In this document: positions 34,661 to 46,500 of the stretch, piece after piece
Layout of the letters: each line of letters starts with the position of its first letter
Position numbering within the stretch: the first letter of the stretch is position 1
From: Tanypteryx hageni
Taxonomy: Eukaryota; Arthropoda; Insecta; Odonata; Petaluridae
Direction: 5' to 3'
DNA: 64,000 bases
NCBI GenBank assembly: GCA_028673005.1
Contig: CM054113.1
Coordinates: 39,126,117 to 39,190,116, forward strand
Notes under the pieces: generated by a model
Databases searched by the model: none
Seen by the model: only the letters and a program-made list of their open reading frames with translations
What the model was told of the DNA's origin: nothing
Position numbers and translations under genes: made by a program

Positions 34661-35155
34661 TAGTTTTTCTCAAAATATGAACATAAATGAAGTAAGATAT
34701 TTTTAGATGATACTTAAAATCGTTTTAATCTGTAGCGCACTTTTGTTTTAGTTTTTTTAATACGCTTATACTTTCACTTTGGCTTCTGTCTGTCCGTCCA
34801 TCTGTCTGTATGCGCACCTGCTTAAATCGAAATTGTGAAGAAAGCGTAAATGATCTAGTGCTGAAGCTTGGAGTGTAGATTTCTGTATTGCTGCCATTTG
34901 TGTTTCTGTAGATTTGAGTTTTGAATGAGATACAGGATCGGAGAGGGGCGCATTTAGTATATTTTTTTATATCTCCGAAGTTATAAAAGACGGAAAGATG
35001 AAATTTTGAGCGCACATTTCCACATTGATGTACAAACGAGGCTCTAGTGACCGAATATGTGGCGGTATAATAAAAAAACGCGTTAATTTTATCCATGCTC
35101 ATGAATAACACACTAATTGTTAATTAATTGAATTCTTTCTTTTAATTCAATTCAG
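34661..35155. other. Intron sequence before the first well-supported ABCC5-like exon
   Basis: AT-rich sequence ending in a pyrimidine stretch and TTCAG acceptor at 35155. Nothing else is recognised. Confidence 0.4.
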
Positions 35156-35263
35156 ATCTGAGGAAGGCCATGGTTTCTATGAATATGCGAGGAAATTTAA
35201 TTGGAGCGAAAAATACGGAAATGCCATAAAAAATCTCATTCCTATACGGGACATTAATTGGAG
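35156..35263 (+). CDS. ABCC5: ABCC5-like exon: N-terminal cytosolic segment
   Basis: Acceptor TTCAG at 35155 and donor GAG|GTAAGT after 35263. The first base completes a codon from the previous exon, then SEEGHGFYEYARKFNWSEKY and NAIKNLIPIRDINWR follow. KY..AIKNLIPIR lines up with the KYHHGLSALKPIR stretch of vertebrate ABCC5, which lies just before the first membrane domain. It ends with two bases of an Arg codon completed by the next exon at 36457. Together the exons from here to 54273 specify an MRP5-type exporter of organic anions and cyclic nucleotides in the plasma membrane. Confidence 0.78.
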
Positions 35264-36456
35264 GTAAGTATAGTTTTGTATTCAAAAGGTGTCACTCTTA
35301 AAATACATTGTAATTATTGACTACCAATAAACTATGCTTAATTTTTATTTTCTTTAAAAATAGATAAAAAGCCAAACTTTAAATTGAAAAATTCTTGGAT
35401 TTCTGCTGTTTTGGTTACTCGTTATAGTAATAAGTTCTCCAAATTGTTTTTTTTCCTGTTCATTGTTCTGTAACTTGTATTTCAACAAGTGTTATGTCAT
35501 AACATTTTCTGTCAGTATACTTACTTTCTCTGTCATCTTTGATAACACTTTATTGTGCAGTTTCCGATTTTTTAACGTCTTAAGTAGCCATGATGTTATA
35601 TTAGGTCATGATAATTTGTCTTCGCAGTGACCATGATGTAATATTACATAATGGCAATTTGAAGGCCTATGCATAGAGGCCTCAAGGTATTAGACCATAC
35701 ATATTGAAGACATTGGATTCCTTGTACATTTCTGTATCATTTATGTTTATGCCAGATGGTAGGTCAATATCTATACAAAATAAATGCACTGATTGCCACA
35801 TGCACATTTATATGTATGCTAGGTGCTGAGTCTGCTGAATGAATTCATAGGCCTTTGATATTGTACAGTCTATGTGAAATGACATGACGTTTATCGAACA
35901 TGATAAAAATAGTTCCAGGCACATAATTAAATAATGTAAATATCTTAGAGATAGTGTTTTCCACTTGAAAGGTTGACTAAATGGTGACCCGATTGTAATC
36001 CGATGCTTGCTCAGTGGTGCCTCTCGATTTGGATGCCTTTCGACTCCTCGTCTCATTCATCTTTATCTGAGGATATCATTATTTTTTCTGTCTCATTGTA
36101 TTATGATATTTCTTAAGCGTATTCCACAAAAATGCAGGCATCTAGTTGCAAAGAAATGTGTCAAATGGTGAGAATGTAAGAAATTAGCTACTTTGAGTGA
36201 GTTAAGCTTCTAAAAACAAGTTAATGACTAGATTTTGAAATATATATATTTTCATACAAATAAGTTTTCAGATACTTATTTTTTAAGATGCTGTTATTAG
36301 GGAAATTGACAACTTGCTTTTTTATTTTTAAGAACTTTTAAATCTATTAGCAAAATGAGAGCATTTGTTTCTGAGAAAACAGGATATGGATACCAACTCT
36401 TGCTTCAGTTTTGCTGCCATCCTCACCGGTTGCACTTACCTCATTCGTCATTTCAG

Positions 36457-36583
36457 AAAACAGAGTCACTTACCTGCCAGTGAGGTTGGCTGTTTCTCTT
36501 ACATCTCATCATCATGGCTTACTTCTCTTATGTGGAAAGCATTCCGAAGAGGAATGTCTCCTGATGATGTGTGGGATTTGCAC
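36457..36583 (+). CDS. ABCC5: ABCC5-like exon: start of membrane domain 1
   Basis: The acceptor ATTTCAG at 36456 and the donor CAC|GTAAGT after 36583 define an exon reading KQSHLPASEVGCFSYISSSW, then LTSLMWKAFRRGMSPDDVWD-LH. FSY..SSWLTSLMWKAFR.G is the ABCC-family segment that precedes the first core helix, and DDVW-L corresponds to MEDVWSL of ABCC5. The open frame to its left, before the acceptor, is intron. Phase in (one base) and phase out (zero) fit both neighbours. Confidence 0.88.
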
Positions 36584-38174
36584 GTAAGTCATTATCCCAT
36601 CTAAAGTGTTAGTAGTGTATTACTTTTGTGTTGGATTCTTTTTCTGACACTACATCTCTTTCTTATTCATAATAATTTTTTAAAATCAATATATTTTAAA
36701 TCAAGAACAAAATATGATCAGTTACATTAAAGGCTCTTACAAAAACTGTTTTTTTATTTTAAAATTTTTTCTTGTGCAGAATTCCTATTTTTCTTTTAAA
36801 AAATTTCAACTGTGTTCCATTTGAAGCTGAAACCTTTTCCATTTTAAATTCTACAGGATATATAATGACTGTCAGTGTGTTGTATTGTGACATGCTGTTC
36901 AATCATCTAACAAGTATTTACTTCCAATTGATATATGGCCCATTTCTTATTGAATGTTGAATGGGAGTCCTAATTATTGAATATAGATATAGTTTGATGA
37001 AAGATTTAATTGTGCAATAATTTCCAATATTTTGTCAGATATATGTTCATTTTGCATTGTTAATAGGGACTTTTCTTCACTCTTTGCCAACTATATATTA
37101 TTTTACCATGATAAGAGCAAATTCACATAAAAAATTTACATTTATAATCCAAAGAACTCAAGCTGTATGATCTGGAAAAAATGAAAATAATCCATTATGG
37201 CATATCAAAAAACATAGCACATTTGATGCCTTTATATTCCTTTCTCCTCTCCACCATCTCCAAACTTCCTCCCAGCCAAGTTAACTGCTTTTTAGTTCCT
37301 TATCTTTTCCTCCCGAATTACAGCTATTTGCTCAATGATCACAATAGAGTAGCGGACTCATTATCTGGCATCCCAAAATCTGGAAGAGCCTGAAATCTGG
37401 CTATATTCAGAGCTCGTACTCTAGGTACAAATTCAAAATTAGCATGCTGACTATTTCTCTGACCTGCAACTTTGTTTTTGTAGCATTACGTACTGTTTTA
37501 ATATGCTGCTTTTTCCGTATACATGTGTCCATTTCATTTTGTAGTAAATCCAACATTTTCTTACAATGGAAGGTGTTTGGATGTCTGCTCCTGATTTTTT
37601 TTAATTTCGGTGGTTGGTAGACCACATGGAGTAATGAATTAAAATATTTCTCCAAAAATACATAATCATATTGGAGATACCTGAGACAAGTATTTTTTAA
37701 GTGTTTCTTCTTGAATTATGATGCAGTGCTAACAGCAAAATTTAAAGTAAATGAGTAAATTATAAAGTTTATCATTTATTCTGCTTAAAATTATTTCATT
37801 TAGGAGTGGCTCAAAAGATTTTCATTTAGTAAATGATAACATAAACTCACAAGATGAACCTTGAAATCTTTATGTCAAAATGATCTTATTCTATACTTTG
37901 GCCTCCAAAACCACTGCTCTTTGCTTCGCTTAAGCTTTAAAGCCCTTCAGACACCAATTGATGTTTTTTATAAAAAGATATAACATTTACAAAACAACGG
38001 CATTGAACATAAAAGGCGATTTGTATAAGTTTTAATCAATATTAAGTCTACCTCCTAATAAATCCTCTTTCTCTTTCCCACCATTTGGAACTTCCTCCTC
38101 CTCTCTCCATACCACAAACACTAGGTCCATCTCACTCTCCTACACTCTCCCTATTCCACCTTCTCCTCCCTTCC
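36584..38174 (+). other. Intron of the ABCC5-like gene, unique part
   Basis: First 1.6 kb of the 3.6-kb intron between the exons at 36457 and 40222. No exon or transposon end is recognised. It leads into a minisatellite. Confidence 0.5.
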
Positions 38175-39125
38175 TCCTTACTCCACCCTTCAATCCTTAC
38201 TCCACCCTTCAATCCTTACTCCACCCTTCATCCTTACTCCACCCTTCAATCCTTACTCCACCCTTCAATCCTTACTCCAACCTTCAATCCTTACTCCACC
38301 CTTCAATCCTTACTCCACCCTCCAATCCTTACTCCACCCTTCAATCCTTACTCCAACCTTCAATCCTTACTCCACCCTTCAATCCTTACTCCACCCTCCA
38401 ATCCTTACTCCACCCTTCAATCCTTACTCCACCCTTTAATCCTTACTCCACCTTTCATCCTTACTCCACCCTTCAATCCTTACTCCACCCTCCAATCCTT
38501 ACTCCACCCTCCAATCCTTACTCCACCCTTCAATCCTTACTCCACCCTTCAATCCTTACTCCAACCTTCAATCCTTACTCCACCCTTCAATCCTTACTCC
38601 ACCCTCCAATCCTTACTCCACCCTTCAATCCTTACTCCACCCTTCAATCCTTACTCCACCCTTCATCCTTACTCCACCCTTCAATCCTTACTCCACCCTT
38701 CAATCCTTACTCCACCCTTCATCCTTACTCCACCCTTCAATCCTTACTCCACCCTTCAATCCTTACTCCAACCTTCAATCCTTACTCCACCCTTCAATCC
38801 TTACTCCACCCTCCAATCCTTACTCCACCCTTCAATCCTTACTCCACCCTTCAATCCTTACTCCACCCTTCATCCTTACTCCAACCTTCAATCCTTACTC
38901 CACCCTTCAATCCTTACTCCAACCTTCAATCCTTACTCCACCCTTCAATCCTTACTCCACCCTCCAATCCTTACTCCACCCTTCAATCCTTACTCCACCC
39001 TTCAATCCTTACTCCACCCTCCAATCCTTACTCCACCCTTCAATCCTTACTCCACCCTTCAATCCTTACTCCACCCTTCATCCTTACTCCACCCTTCAAT
39101 CCTTACTCCACCCTTCAATCCTTAC
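38175..39125. repeat. 19-bp minisatellite, about 50 copies
   Basis: Tandem copies of CTTCAATCCTTACTCCACC, with frequent 18-bp variants lacking one A and point variants (CTCCAAT, CCAACC, CTTTAAT). Variants are interspersed rather than blocked, suggesting higher-order shuffling. The unit lacks stop codons in any frame, which is why a 357-residue open frame (38085-39158) exists. Its peptide is only the repeat cycling through three frames. The array lies in an intron. Confidence 0.95.
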
Positions 39126-39420
39126 CCCTCTCTCCTTCCCCCCTCACCTCTCCTCTAGTCCTATTTAGTCCCTGTTTCTCCCTCCTACTCTCACCCTCTT
39201 TACTTCTCTCCTCTCTATCTCTCTCACTCTATTGCACCCACTCTCTCCCTTTCTCTCTCTACCTCCTTCTATCCCTCCCTCCCTCTCTTTCACCAAACCT
39301 CCACCTTTACCTAACTTTCACTTTTTCTCCTCTCCCTTCCTCTCTTCTCTATCTCTCTCCTTCCTCTCTTTCACTATCTTTTCCCCCATATTTCCATCTT
39401 CCTCCATTGTCTGTTTGTGG
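39126..39420. repeat. Polypyrimidine (C/T) tract
   Basis: About 290 bp that is almost purely C and T on the + strand (CTCTCTCC, CCTTCCTC motifs), continuous with the minisatellite. It is a strong candidate for triplex or H-DNA formation. It is not coding. Confidence 0.85.
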
Positions 39421-40221
39421 TCCTATGTAATTTTATGAGTACATCAACAATGCTGGTTGCTCTTGGCAACAAAATCTTTTATTCACAAAAAACTTAAAAT
39501 TTTCATCTTCAAAACAGTTTTCTGAGCCAATTCCAATCGTATTTGAAAATCAATGGTAGGAAAATGAATCAGTGTTGTTTTGCCCTTACTTTGGTTAAAG
39601 TCTGTAATTTCTGTGACAAATATAAGTAATTTTAAAAAGCAAAGAAAAGATGTCTTACACTATTTTTTGTAATCAAATGGAGAATCTCATTCAGCGGTAT
39701 CATTACATTTTATGGTATAAAGAGATATATAGCAGTTGTCAGTTTAATATAGCTGTAATAGCCATACAAAGACTGGGGAAACTCTTTATGGCTATTGAAA
39801 GTAGGTAAAATAGCAACTGGATTACAGTTGTAAGGCAAGCTTATTGATTATTTTTTTAATGTAAAGATAATTATAGTAAAACAAAGTCCAACAGGCAAGT
39901 GAATAAATCATTAGGGAATAATTTCATTCAAAGGAAAATTATTTATTTCATAAGAAAAATTAATTGCACATACCGTAAGTCTTCATAGATTAATGGACAC
40001 AATGACAGACATTCTATTGATTGAATTTCTATTTTCCTGATGCTCACTTTACCTACATTTTAACAGATGATTAACATATAAATGTATAATTTGTGACTAT
40101 TTAATCTATGAATGCTTTCATGAATAAATTTTAGTGTTTGGAAAAACAATATTATAAATTATTCAATTGAAAATGCTTGAAACACAATGAAAGAAAGGAA
40201 GAGAATATGTTGTTATTTTAG
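39421..40221 (+). other. Intron of the ABCC5-like gene, right part
   Basis: AT-rich sequence without recognised features, ending in TATTTTAG before the exon at 40222. Confidence 0.5.
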
Positions 40222-40401
40222 GAAATGGACTGTGCTAACCGTAATTATGCCCGTCTTGAGTACTTCTGGAAAGAGGAATTAAAAGCAAAAGGTCCTGACA
40301 AGGCTTCTCTCAGCAGTGCAGTTTGGAAATTTTCCAGAACCAGGGTGATGCTAGGAATAGTGCTCATGATCATAACAAGTACCTGCCAGTTTATTGGGCC
40401 T
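40222..40401 (+). CDS. ABCC5: ABCC5-like exon: first transmembrane helix
   Basis: Bounded by ATTTTAG and CCT|GTAAGT, in phase 0 at both ends, 60 codons. It encodes YARLEYFWKEELKAKGPDKA followed by SLSSAVWKFSRTRVMLGIVL. LE..W.EEL...GPD.ASL..VVW.F.RTR is strikingly close to the equivalent part of ABCC5 (LERLWQEELNEVGPDAASL). The last 20 residues are hydrophobic (first core helix, ending FIGP). Confidence 0.92.
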
Positions 40402-40506
40402 GTAAGTATTTGCTTGGCATGTACAAATCTTGAACAGTGAAAAAAATGCTTGTAAGGTTATCGTATTATTTTGTCTGATGTTTGATTGCTTATCTTCAAT
40501 AACCAG

Positions 40507-40654
40507 GCATGGGTGCAAAATGAGTTGTTGAATTATGTTGAGGATCACAATGAGCCTCAATCATGGGGACTAACGTTGGTCACAGTACTATTAGTTACTC
40601 AGCTACTGCGAAACATATGCTTCAACCTCATGTTTGTAGTTGGTTATCACACAG
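40507..40654 (+). CDS. ABCC5: ABCC5-like exon: second transmembrane helix
   Basis: Acceptor AACCAG at 40506, donor ACAG|GTAAAT after 40654, phase 0 in and one base out. The peptide AWVQNELLNYVEDHNEPQSW precedes a hydrophobic run with LLVTQLLRNICFNLMFVVGY and HTG. The RN..FN..F.V.Y.TG end is the intracellular extension that in ABCC5 reads LALTWALNYRTG. Confidence 0.88.
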
Positions 40655-40816
40655 GTAAATTCTGCTAAGAGAAGGCAATATCAGAACAACTGACAATTAT
40701 TAAAATAAACTTTTGTCACTCAACTTTGAGAAGTCATTGTAAATGGTTAACCTCAGAATTTCTCTATGTATGTATACGCCTTAACTCCATTTTTTAAGTG
40801 TTTGTTTTCTCAATAG

Positions 40817-40972
40817 CAATACGTGTCATGGGATCTTTACAATACATGATGTATATGAAGCTTTTGAAACTGAGAGCTCCAAATGATCGCATACTTGGAA
40901 AACTTGTGAATATGTGTACTAAAGATCAGGATAGGATATGTGAAGCACTTGCAACTGGACCACTCATTATTG
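40817..40972 (+). CDS. ABCC5: ABCC5-like exon: intracellular loop with coupling helix
   Basis: Acceptor TCAATAG at 40816 and donor TTG|GTATGT after 40972. Its first two bases complete a codon, and it ends with one base of a Gly codon. It encodes IRVMGSLQYMMYMKLLKLRA, then LGKLVNMCTKDQDRICEALA. The R...M..KLL.L......G.L.N...D..R..EA pattern is the ABCC intracellular loop 1 that contacts the nucleotide-binding domain. Confidence 0.9.
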
Positions 40973-41133
40973 GTATGTTTATTTTGACTATTTCCTTTGA
41001 TGTTGGCATCTGATTCAGTTGAGAAAATGTTATAACTTTTTTGATACATCATGTTTCTTTGAATTCACTAGGTAAGCTAATTAGATAAAATTTACTGACA
41101 ATACACTCTTTATTTTCATGTTTAAAAATGCAG

Positions 41134-41237
41134 GAGCACCTTTGATGGCAGTAATGTCCTTGATATATTCTTATACTTTACTTGGGCCATGGACTTTGTT
41201 AGGAAATTTTATTCTTATTGGCTTCACTCCTTTTTTG
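41134..41237 (+). CDS. ABCC5: ABCC5-like exon: third and fourth transmembrane helices
   Basis: Acceptor ATGCAG at 41133, donor TTG|GTAAAT after 41237. The first two bases complete the Gly codon from the previous exon. The peptide APLMAVMSLIYSYTLLGPWT, then LLGNFILIGFTPFL, is a helical hairpin, matching PVVAILGMIYNVIILGPTGF of ABCC5 in spacing and in the L-G-P turn. Confidence 0.88.
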
Positions 41238-41620
41238 GTAAATACCACTTTATTTGTGACATTTTTATAACATATTAGTTGGTTTTACATGTGAAAGCAC
41301 TGAAATTGCTGTTATTATAGATGATTCAACTCAATAAATGAAAGAATCCATATGTAATGTTCTCACATTTAACATTTTTTGGCATCATAGTGCTCAAAAA
41401 GATCTTGATTAATTAGCTACTTAATGCTTAATTTCTAAACAAGTGTTGAATGCTCTATTTTATTTTATTTTACATGCATTTACAGGCAAATTGTCCATTT
41501 AAAATTATAATATACATAATTGCAAGTATATAAAATTTAGTATACAATAAAAAGATATTTTTTGAACTAATATGTATATACATATTAAAATATTGGTTCT
41601 ACTTACACAATATTTTTCAG

Positions 41621-41768
41621 CTAGGTTTGTCAAAGTGGATGAATAATGTACATGCTAAAACAGTGGGGCTAAGTGACCAAAGAATTTCTCTTACAAATAC
41701 CGTGCTCAATAACATAAAGCTAATCAAGATGTACGCCTGGGAAAGAAGTTTCTTCAAAAAAATAATAG
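41621..41768 (+). CDS. ABCC5: ABCC5-like exon: second intracellular loop with IKMYAWE
   Basis: Acceptor TTTTCAG at 41620, donor ATAG|GTAAAG after 41768, phase 0 in and one base out. It encodes LGLSKWMNNVHAKTVGLSDQ, then RISLTNTVLNNIKLIKMYAW and ERSFFKKIIG. The D.R....N.VL..IK.IKMYAWE block is diagnostic for ABCC transporters and for the coupling loop towards the second nucleotide-binding domain. Confidence 0.92.
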
Positions 41769-42090
41769 GTAAAGAAAATTTTTCACTCTAATTACCCTTG
41801 ATTTTACAATCAAATGGCATGCACCAAAATTACTGCCTGAGTAATCTGCTGTAAACTATAATGTTAACTGAAAAACAATATTCTTTTTAAGCATGGGAAG
41901 AAATCAAGAAAAAATAAAATAAGAAATCATTTTAAAGTTCCTTTAGATTTACATTGTTTCTACTGTTATAAAATATTAAGAATATTTAAAAATTTCTTTG
42001 TGATTTTCTAAACTTTTACAACAAATCAATTCAAAATTAAATATTTTTTAAAATTTGTCTTACATGTTCTATCATCACTATAATATAAAC
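41769..42090 (+). other. Start of a 12.2-kb intron
   Basis: Unique AT-rich intron sequence between the donor at 41769 and the old hAT element that begins at 42091. No feature recognised. Confidence 0.5.
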
Positions 42091-43567
42091 CAGGGTTGTC
42101 CAACTGGCAGACCATTAGTTGGTTTTGTGCAGCCTGAGAGGGTTCCAAGCAAAATGTGTTTTTGTAGTTAACCTCCATATAGTATTCTTCCATTTCCTAA
42201 AATAAACGTTCTTGCTTTCCTCTTTCAAAAAAAAGCAGTAACTCTTGTTGAACAATACTTCATTGTCTTGTTAAAATCATTGTAAACTTTTTATAGTCAA
42301 TCATTAATTAAAAATACCTTTCGTCTACATTTAAATAATAAGCAGAATTAATGTTTTTTTTTTAAATGGCACAAAACATTTTTTAGCTACATTAAAAACG
42401 ATTCCACTTGACTCTGACAGCTCCTCCTGACAACATTGGTGAGTGGCAGAATTTCTATCCAGTGTATAGTGATATAGGTGGCCTATATAGTGTGTTTCAA
42501 ATGACATTGCGACTGACATTTCGTTTATACTTGGGACTGTATATCTCCACTGCTAGGGTGTGAGGCAATGTCTCCTGACCAAAGAACTCTAACTCGGCAC
42601 AGCCATATCTTCAACACTGGAATGCACCTTGTGATGGACTTGTGAGGCAAAGGGAAGTCATTACCTAGGGGGGAGATCTGCACCCTCCCCACATTTGTGG
42701 AATCTACAATAACCATGCTAAAAATTTGCTACATTGCCTCTTGCTACTCTGCCACTTGCTGCATTGAGTTATGAGAACTAAAAACGTTATAAAAGTTTAT
42801 ATTATTTGAATAGGACTTTTATTTAATCAATTGCTGGAAATTGGTTTTCGGCCTCAGACCCCTCCCAAAAGTAAATTTCTGGGTATGTGCATGGCATAAG
42901 CACTAGGCAGCACAGCACTCACAGACTCGTTGTTTCCATGGGAGAGACCTGAGAGAGATTGAGTTTTCTTATTGGTTCCATAGTTACCGTCCCGTTTACT
43001 TATTTCTCTTTTTTTGGAAATGGTTAGTGTTAGCGGTAGTGATGAGTTATTTTAAAAATAGATTGCATTGAGTGAATTCTGAAGTCTGATGCTAAGAAAC
43101 ATAAAATTGAAGATGAGGGATATACTTGTTGGGTTGGGAGTCAACCTCTGCCATTCACCATCCAATGTGTCTCGCATAATTCATAAAAAGAATTGTTTCA
43201 TTCTGATAGTATTGAAATACAAAGAAAAATTTTTTTGTGGTAAAGTGTCTCACTTTCCAATTTGTCTCACAAAAAAGAAGATTTAGTCATGTCTGTGGAG
43301 TGTCATGACTGCCCTTATTTAGCAAAACATGGTTCTTCAAAATACCATGGTGTCGTGGATATTGTGTGAACAAATTTATTAAAATATTTAAATTACAGAA
43401 ATAACTTAATATGTAACATTTGTAAAAGTATTTGCTTAAAAACTTGGTACTTAAATATATGCACTGCAACAGTAATTACTTGCTTAATAAACCCATAGCC
43501 CAACAATTTCCATAAATTTGATCTTATGTATTTAGAATAGGTATATTACATTATGGAGGTTTTGTTA

Positions 43568-46500
43568 TCATTATATATCAACGTTTCTTACAGAGGAGGA
43601 GGAGGATACTAATGTTTAGGCACTTCCAGATGAGCTGGGGATTCGAAATTTTTTTCTTAGGCAGAATTTTGTGCAAAATCGACTAGAAAAAACGAAAATC
43701 TTGAAAAAGTGCAACAATGCGGCCGCTAAAAATTCGCAATTGTTTAATCAAATTTTCAAGGTTTTTGTATTTCCGAATGTGCTACGGAGCTGAAATTTTT
43801 TTAGAGGTAGGATTTGTAAAAAAAACGAAATAAGGAATATACATATTTTGATATTTTAATTTGTTTCGCGGTTAAAAATTCTTAAAATTTAAACAAATAG
43901 GTAAATTTTTAGATCCTACAAGGCGAGTTAGACAGCTGAACTTTTTAAGTTATTTAGAAATTAGTCCACATAAACGAATAAACATTTCAATGTATCCATG
44001 AAATCCTTATTGCGGACGTTAAAAATTATTTAATTTTAAACAATTAGATAAATGTTATTTCACTTCTAAATGTGCTACAAACTTAAAATTTGGCAGAAAT
44101 GTGTGGCATTATTAATCCAATGTGGAAAACTTATAATATTCCTAAAATTGCAAAAATTAGCGATTGTTTTACTCCATTACTGTTCCATAATGAATAAACG
44201 AAAATCGGTCCTGAGGTGATATCTTTTGTATAGAAATATTTCCCATGATGAAATCTCTATGAAAAATTAATGTTTTTTCAAGGTGGGATGAAATGCTTGC
44301 AGTATGCAAGCACCTTCTACTAGTCATTCTATATCGACGTTTCTTACAGAGGAGGATATATATAACATACTTGTAGAAGGTGCTTGCATACTGCAAGCAT
44401 TTCATCTCACCTTGAGAAAACATTCATTTTTCAGACAGATATTTCATCATTACAAATATTTTTTTAATTTTAAATATTTCACCTCTGCAGCGATTTTCGT
44501 TTTTCACTTATGTAAAAATAATAGATTAAAACAATCCCCAAACTTTGCAATTTTTAGAATTTCATACTTTTTCCATTATGGGGTACTAATTTTACACGTT
44601 TTTGGCAAATTTTAAAGTTATAGAATTTCTAGAAGTGAAATAATTTTTTTCTAATTGTTTAAATTTTAAAGATTTTTAACAGCCGCAGTAATATATTTAG
44701 GGAGAGATTAAGATGTTTATTTGTGCAAATGCACTACTTTGTAAATAACTTGTAACTTTCAGCTTCCTAGCTCATCCCCTAGTACCTAAACAATTATCTA
44801 TTTGTTTAAATTTTAAGAATTTTTAACTGCCAAACAAATTAAAATATCAAAATTTCTATAATCTCGATTTCGTTTTTTTACAAGTCCATCCTCTAAAAAA
44901 AATTTCAGCTCTGTAGCACATTCGGAAAAGACTAAACCTTGAAAATTTGTTTAAACAATTGCAAATTTTTTAACGGCCCCATTGTTGAACTTTTTCAAGA
45001 TTTTCGTTTTTTCTAATCAGTTTTGCACAAAATCCAACCTAAGAAAAAAATTTTGAATCTCCGGCACATCTTGAAGTGCCTAACATTAATATCCTCCTAT
45101 ATGTATGTTATATCCTCCTCCTCTGTAAGAAACGTCTATATATAACTAGTAGTTGGTGCTTGCATTCTGCAAGCATATCATCTCAACATAAAAAAACATT
45201 AATTTTTCATATTTCATCATTACAAATGTTTTTTTAATTCTAAATATTTCACCTCCGCGATTTTCGTTTTTCCCTTATGTAAAAATAATAGATTAAAAGA
45301 ATCCCAAAACTTTGCAATTTTAAGAATTTTATACTTGCTGGAGTACTAATTCTACACATTTCTGCCAAATTTTAAAGTTGTAGTACTTCTAGTGAAAGTG
45401 AAGAAGAATAGAAAAAAAGAAAGAAGTGAAATAATATTTTTCCAATTTTTTAAATTTTAAACATTTTTAACGGCCGCCGCAATATGTTTATGGAGAGATT
45501 AAAATGTTTATTTGTGCAAATGCACTACTCTGTAAATAACTTGAAAATTTTAGCTTCCTACCTCATCCCGTAATCTCTAAACAGTTATCTATATGTTTAA
45601 ACTTTAAGAATTTTTAACTGCCAAACAAAATAAAATATCAAAATTTGTATAATCCCTATTTTGTTTTTTTACGAATTCTACTTAGGAAAAAATTTCAACT
45701 TCGTAGCACATGCGAAAAGACGTAAACCTTGAAAATTTGTGTAAACAATTGCGAATTTTTAGCGTCCAAATTGTTGAACTTTTTCAAGATTTTAATTTTT
45801 TTAGTTGGTTTTGCACAAAATCCTAACTAAGAAAAAAATTTCGAATCTCCAGCTCATCTGGAAGTGCCTAAACATTAGTATCCTCCTATATGTATGTTAT
45901 ATCCTCCTCCTCCTCTGTAAGAAACGTCTATATATAATGACTAGTAGAAGGTGCTTGCATTCTGCAAGCATTTCTACTCACCTTGAAAAAACATTTATTT
46001 TTCAGAGATATATTACATTATGGGAAATATTTCATTGATTCAAATGAATTCTCATCTGCAGCGATTTTGGTTTTTTCCATATAGAAAATAATGGAGTAAA
46101 ACAATCACTAATTTTTGCAATTTTAGGTATATTATACTTTTCTCACATTGGGTTAATAATGCCACAAATTTCTGCTAAATTTTAAATTTATTGTACAATT
46201 AGAAGTGAAATAACATTTATCTAATTGTTTAAATTTAAATAATTTTTAACGGCCGCAATAACGATTTCATGGATACATTGAAATGTTTATTCGTTTAAAT
46301 AGACAAAATTCTAAATAATTTAAAAACTTCAGCTCCCTAACTTGCCGCGTAGTGTCTAAACCTTTACCTATTTGTTTAAATTTTAAGAATTTTTACCTGC
46401 CAAACAAATTAAAATATCAAAATTTCTATAATCCCTATTTCGTTGTTTTACAAATCCTACTTCTAGAAATAATTTCAGCTCCGTAGCACATTTGGAAATA

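Noticed and set aside
38085..39158. A 357-residue open frame rich in LLHPSILTPPFNPYST
   Set aside because: It is produced by a 19-bp tandem repeat without stop codons. The peptide simply cycles through the three frames, it lies in an intron, and it has no splice or start context.
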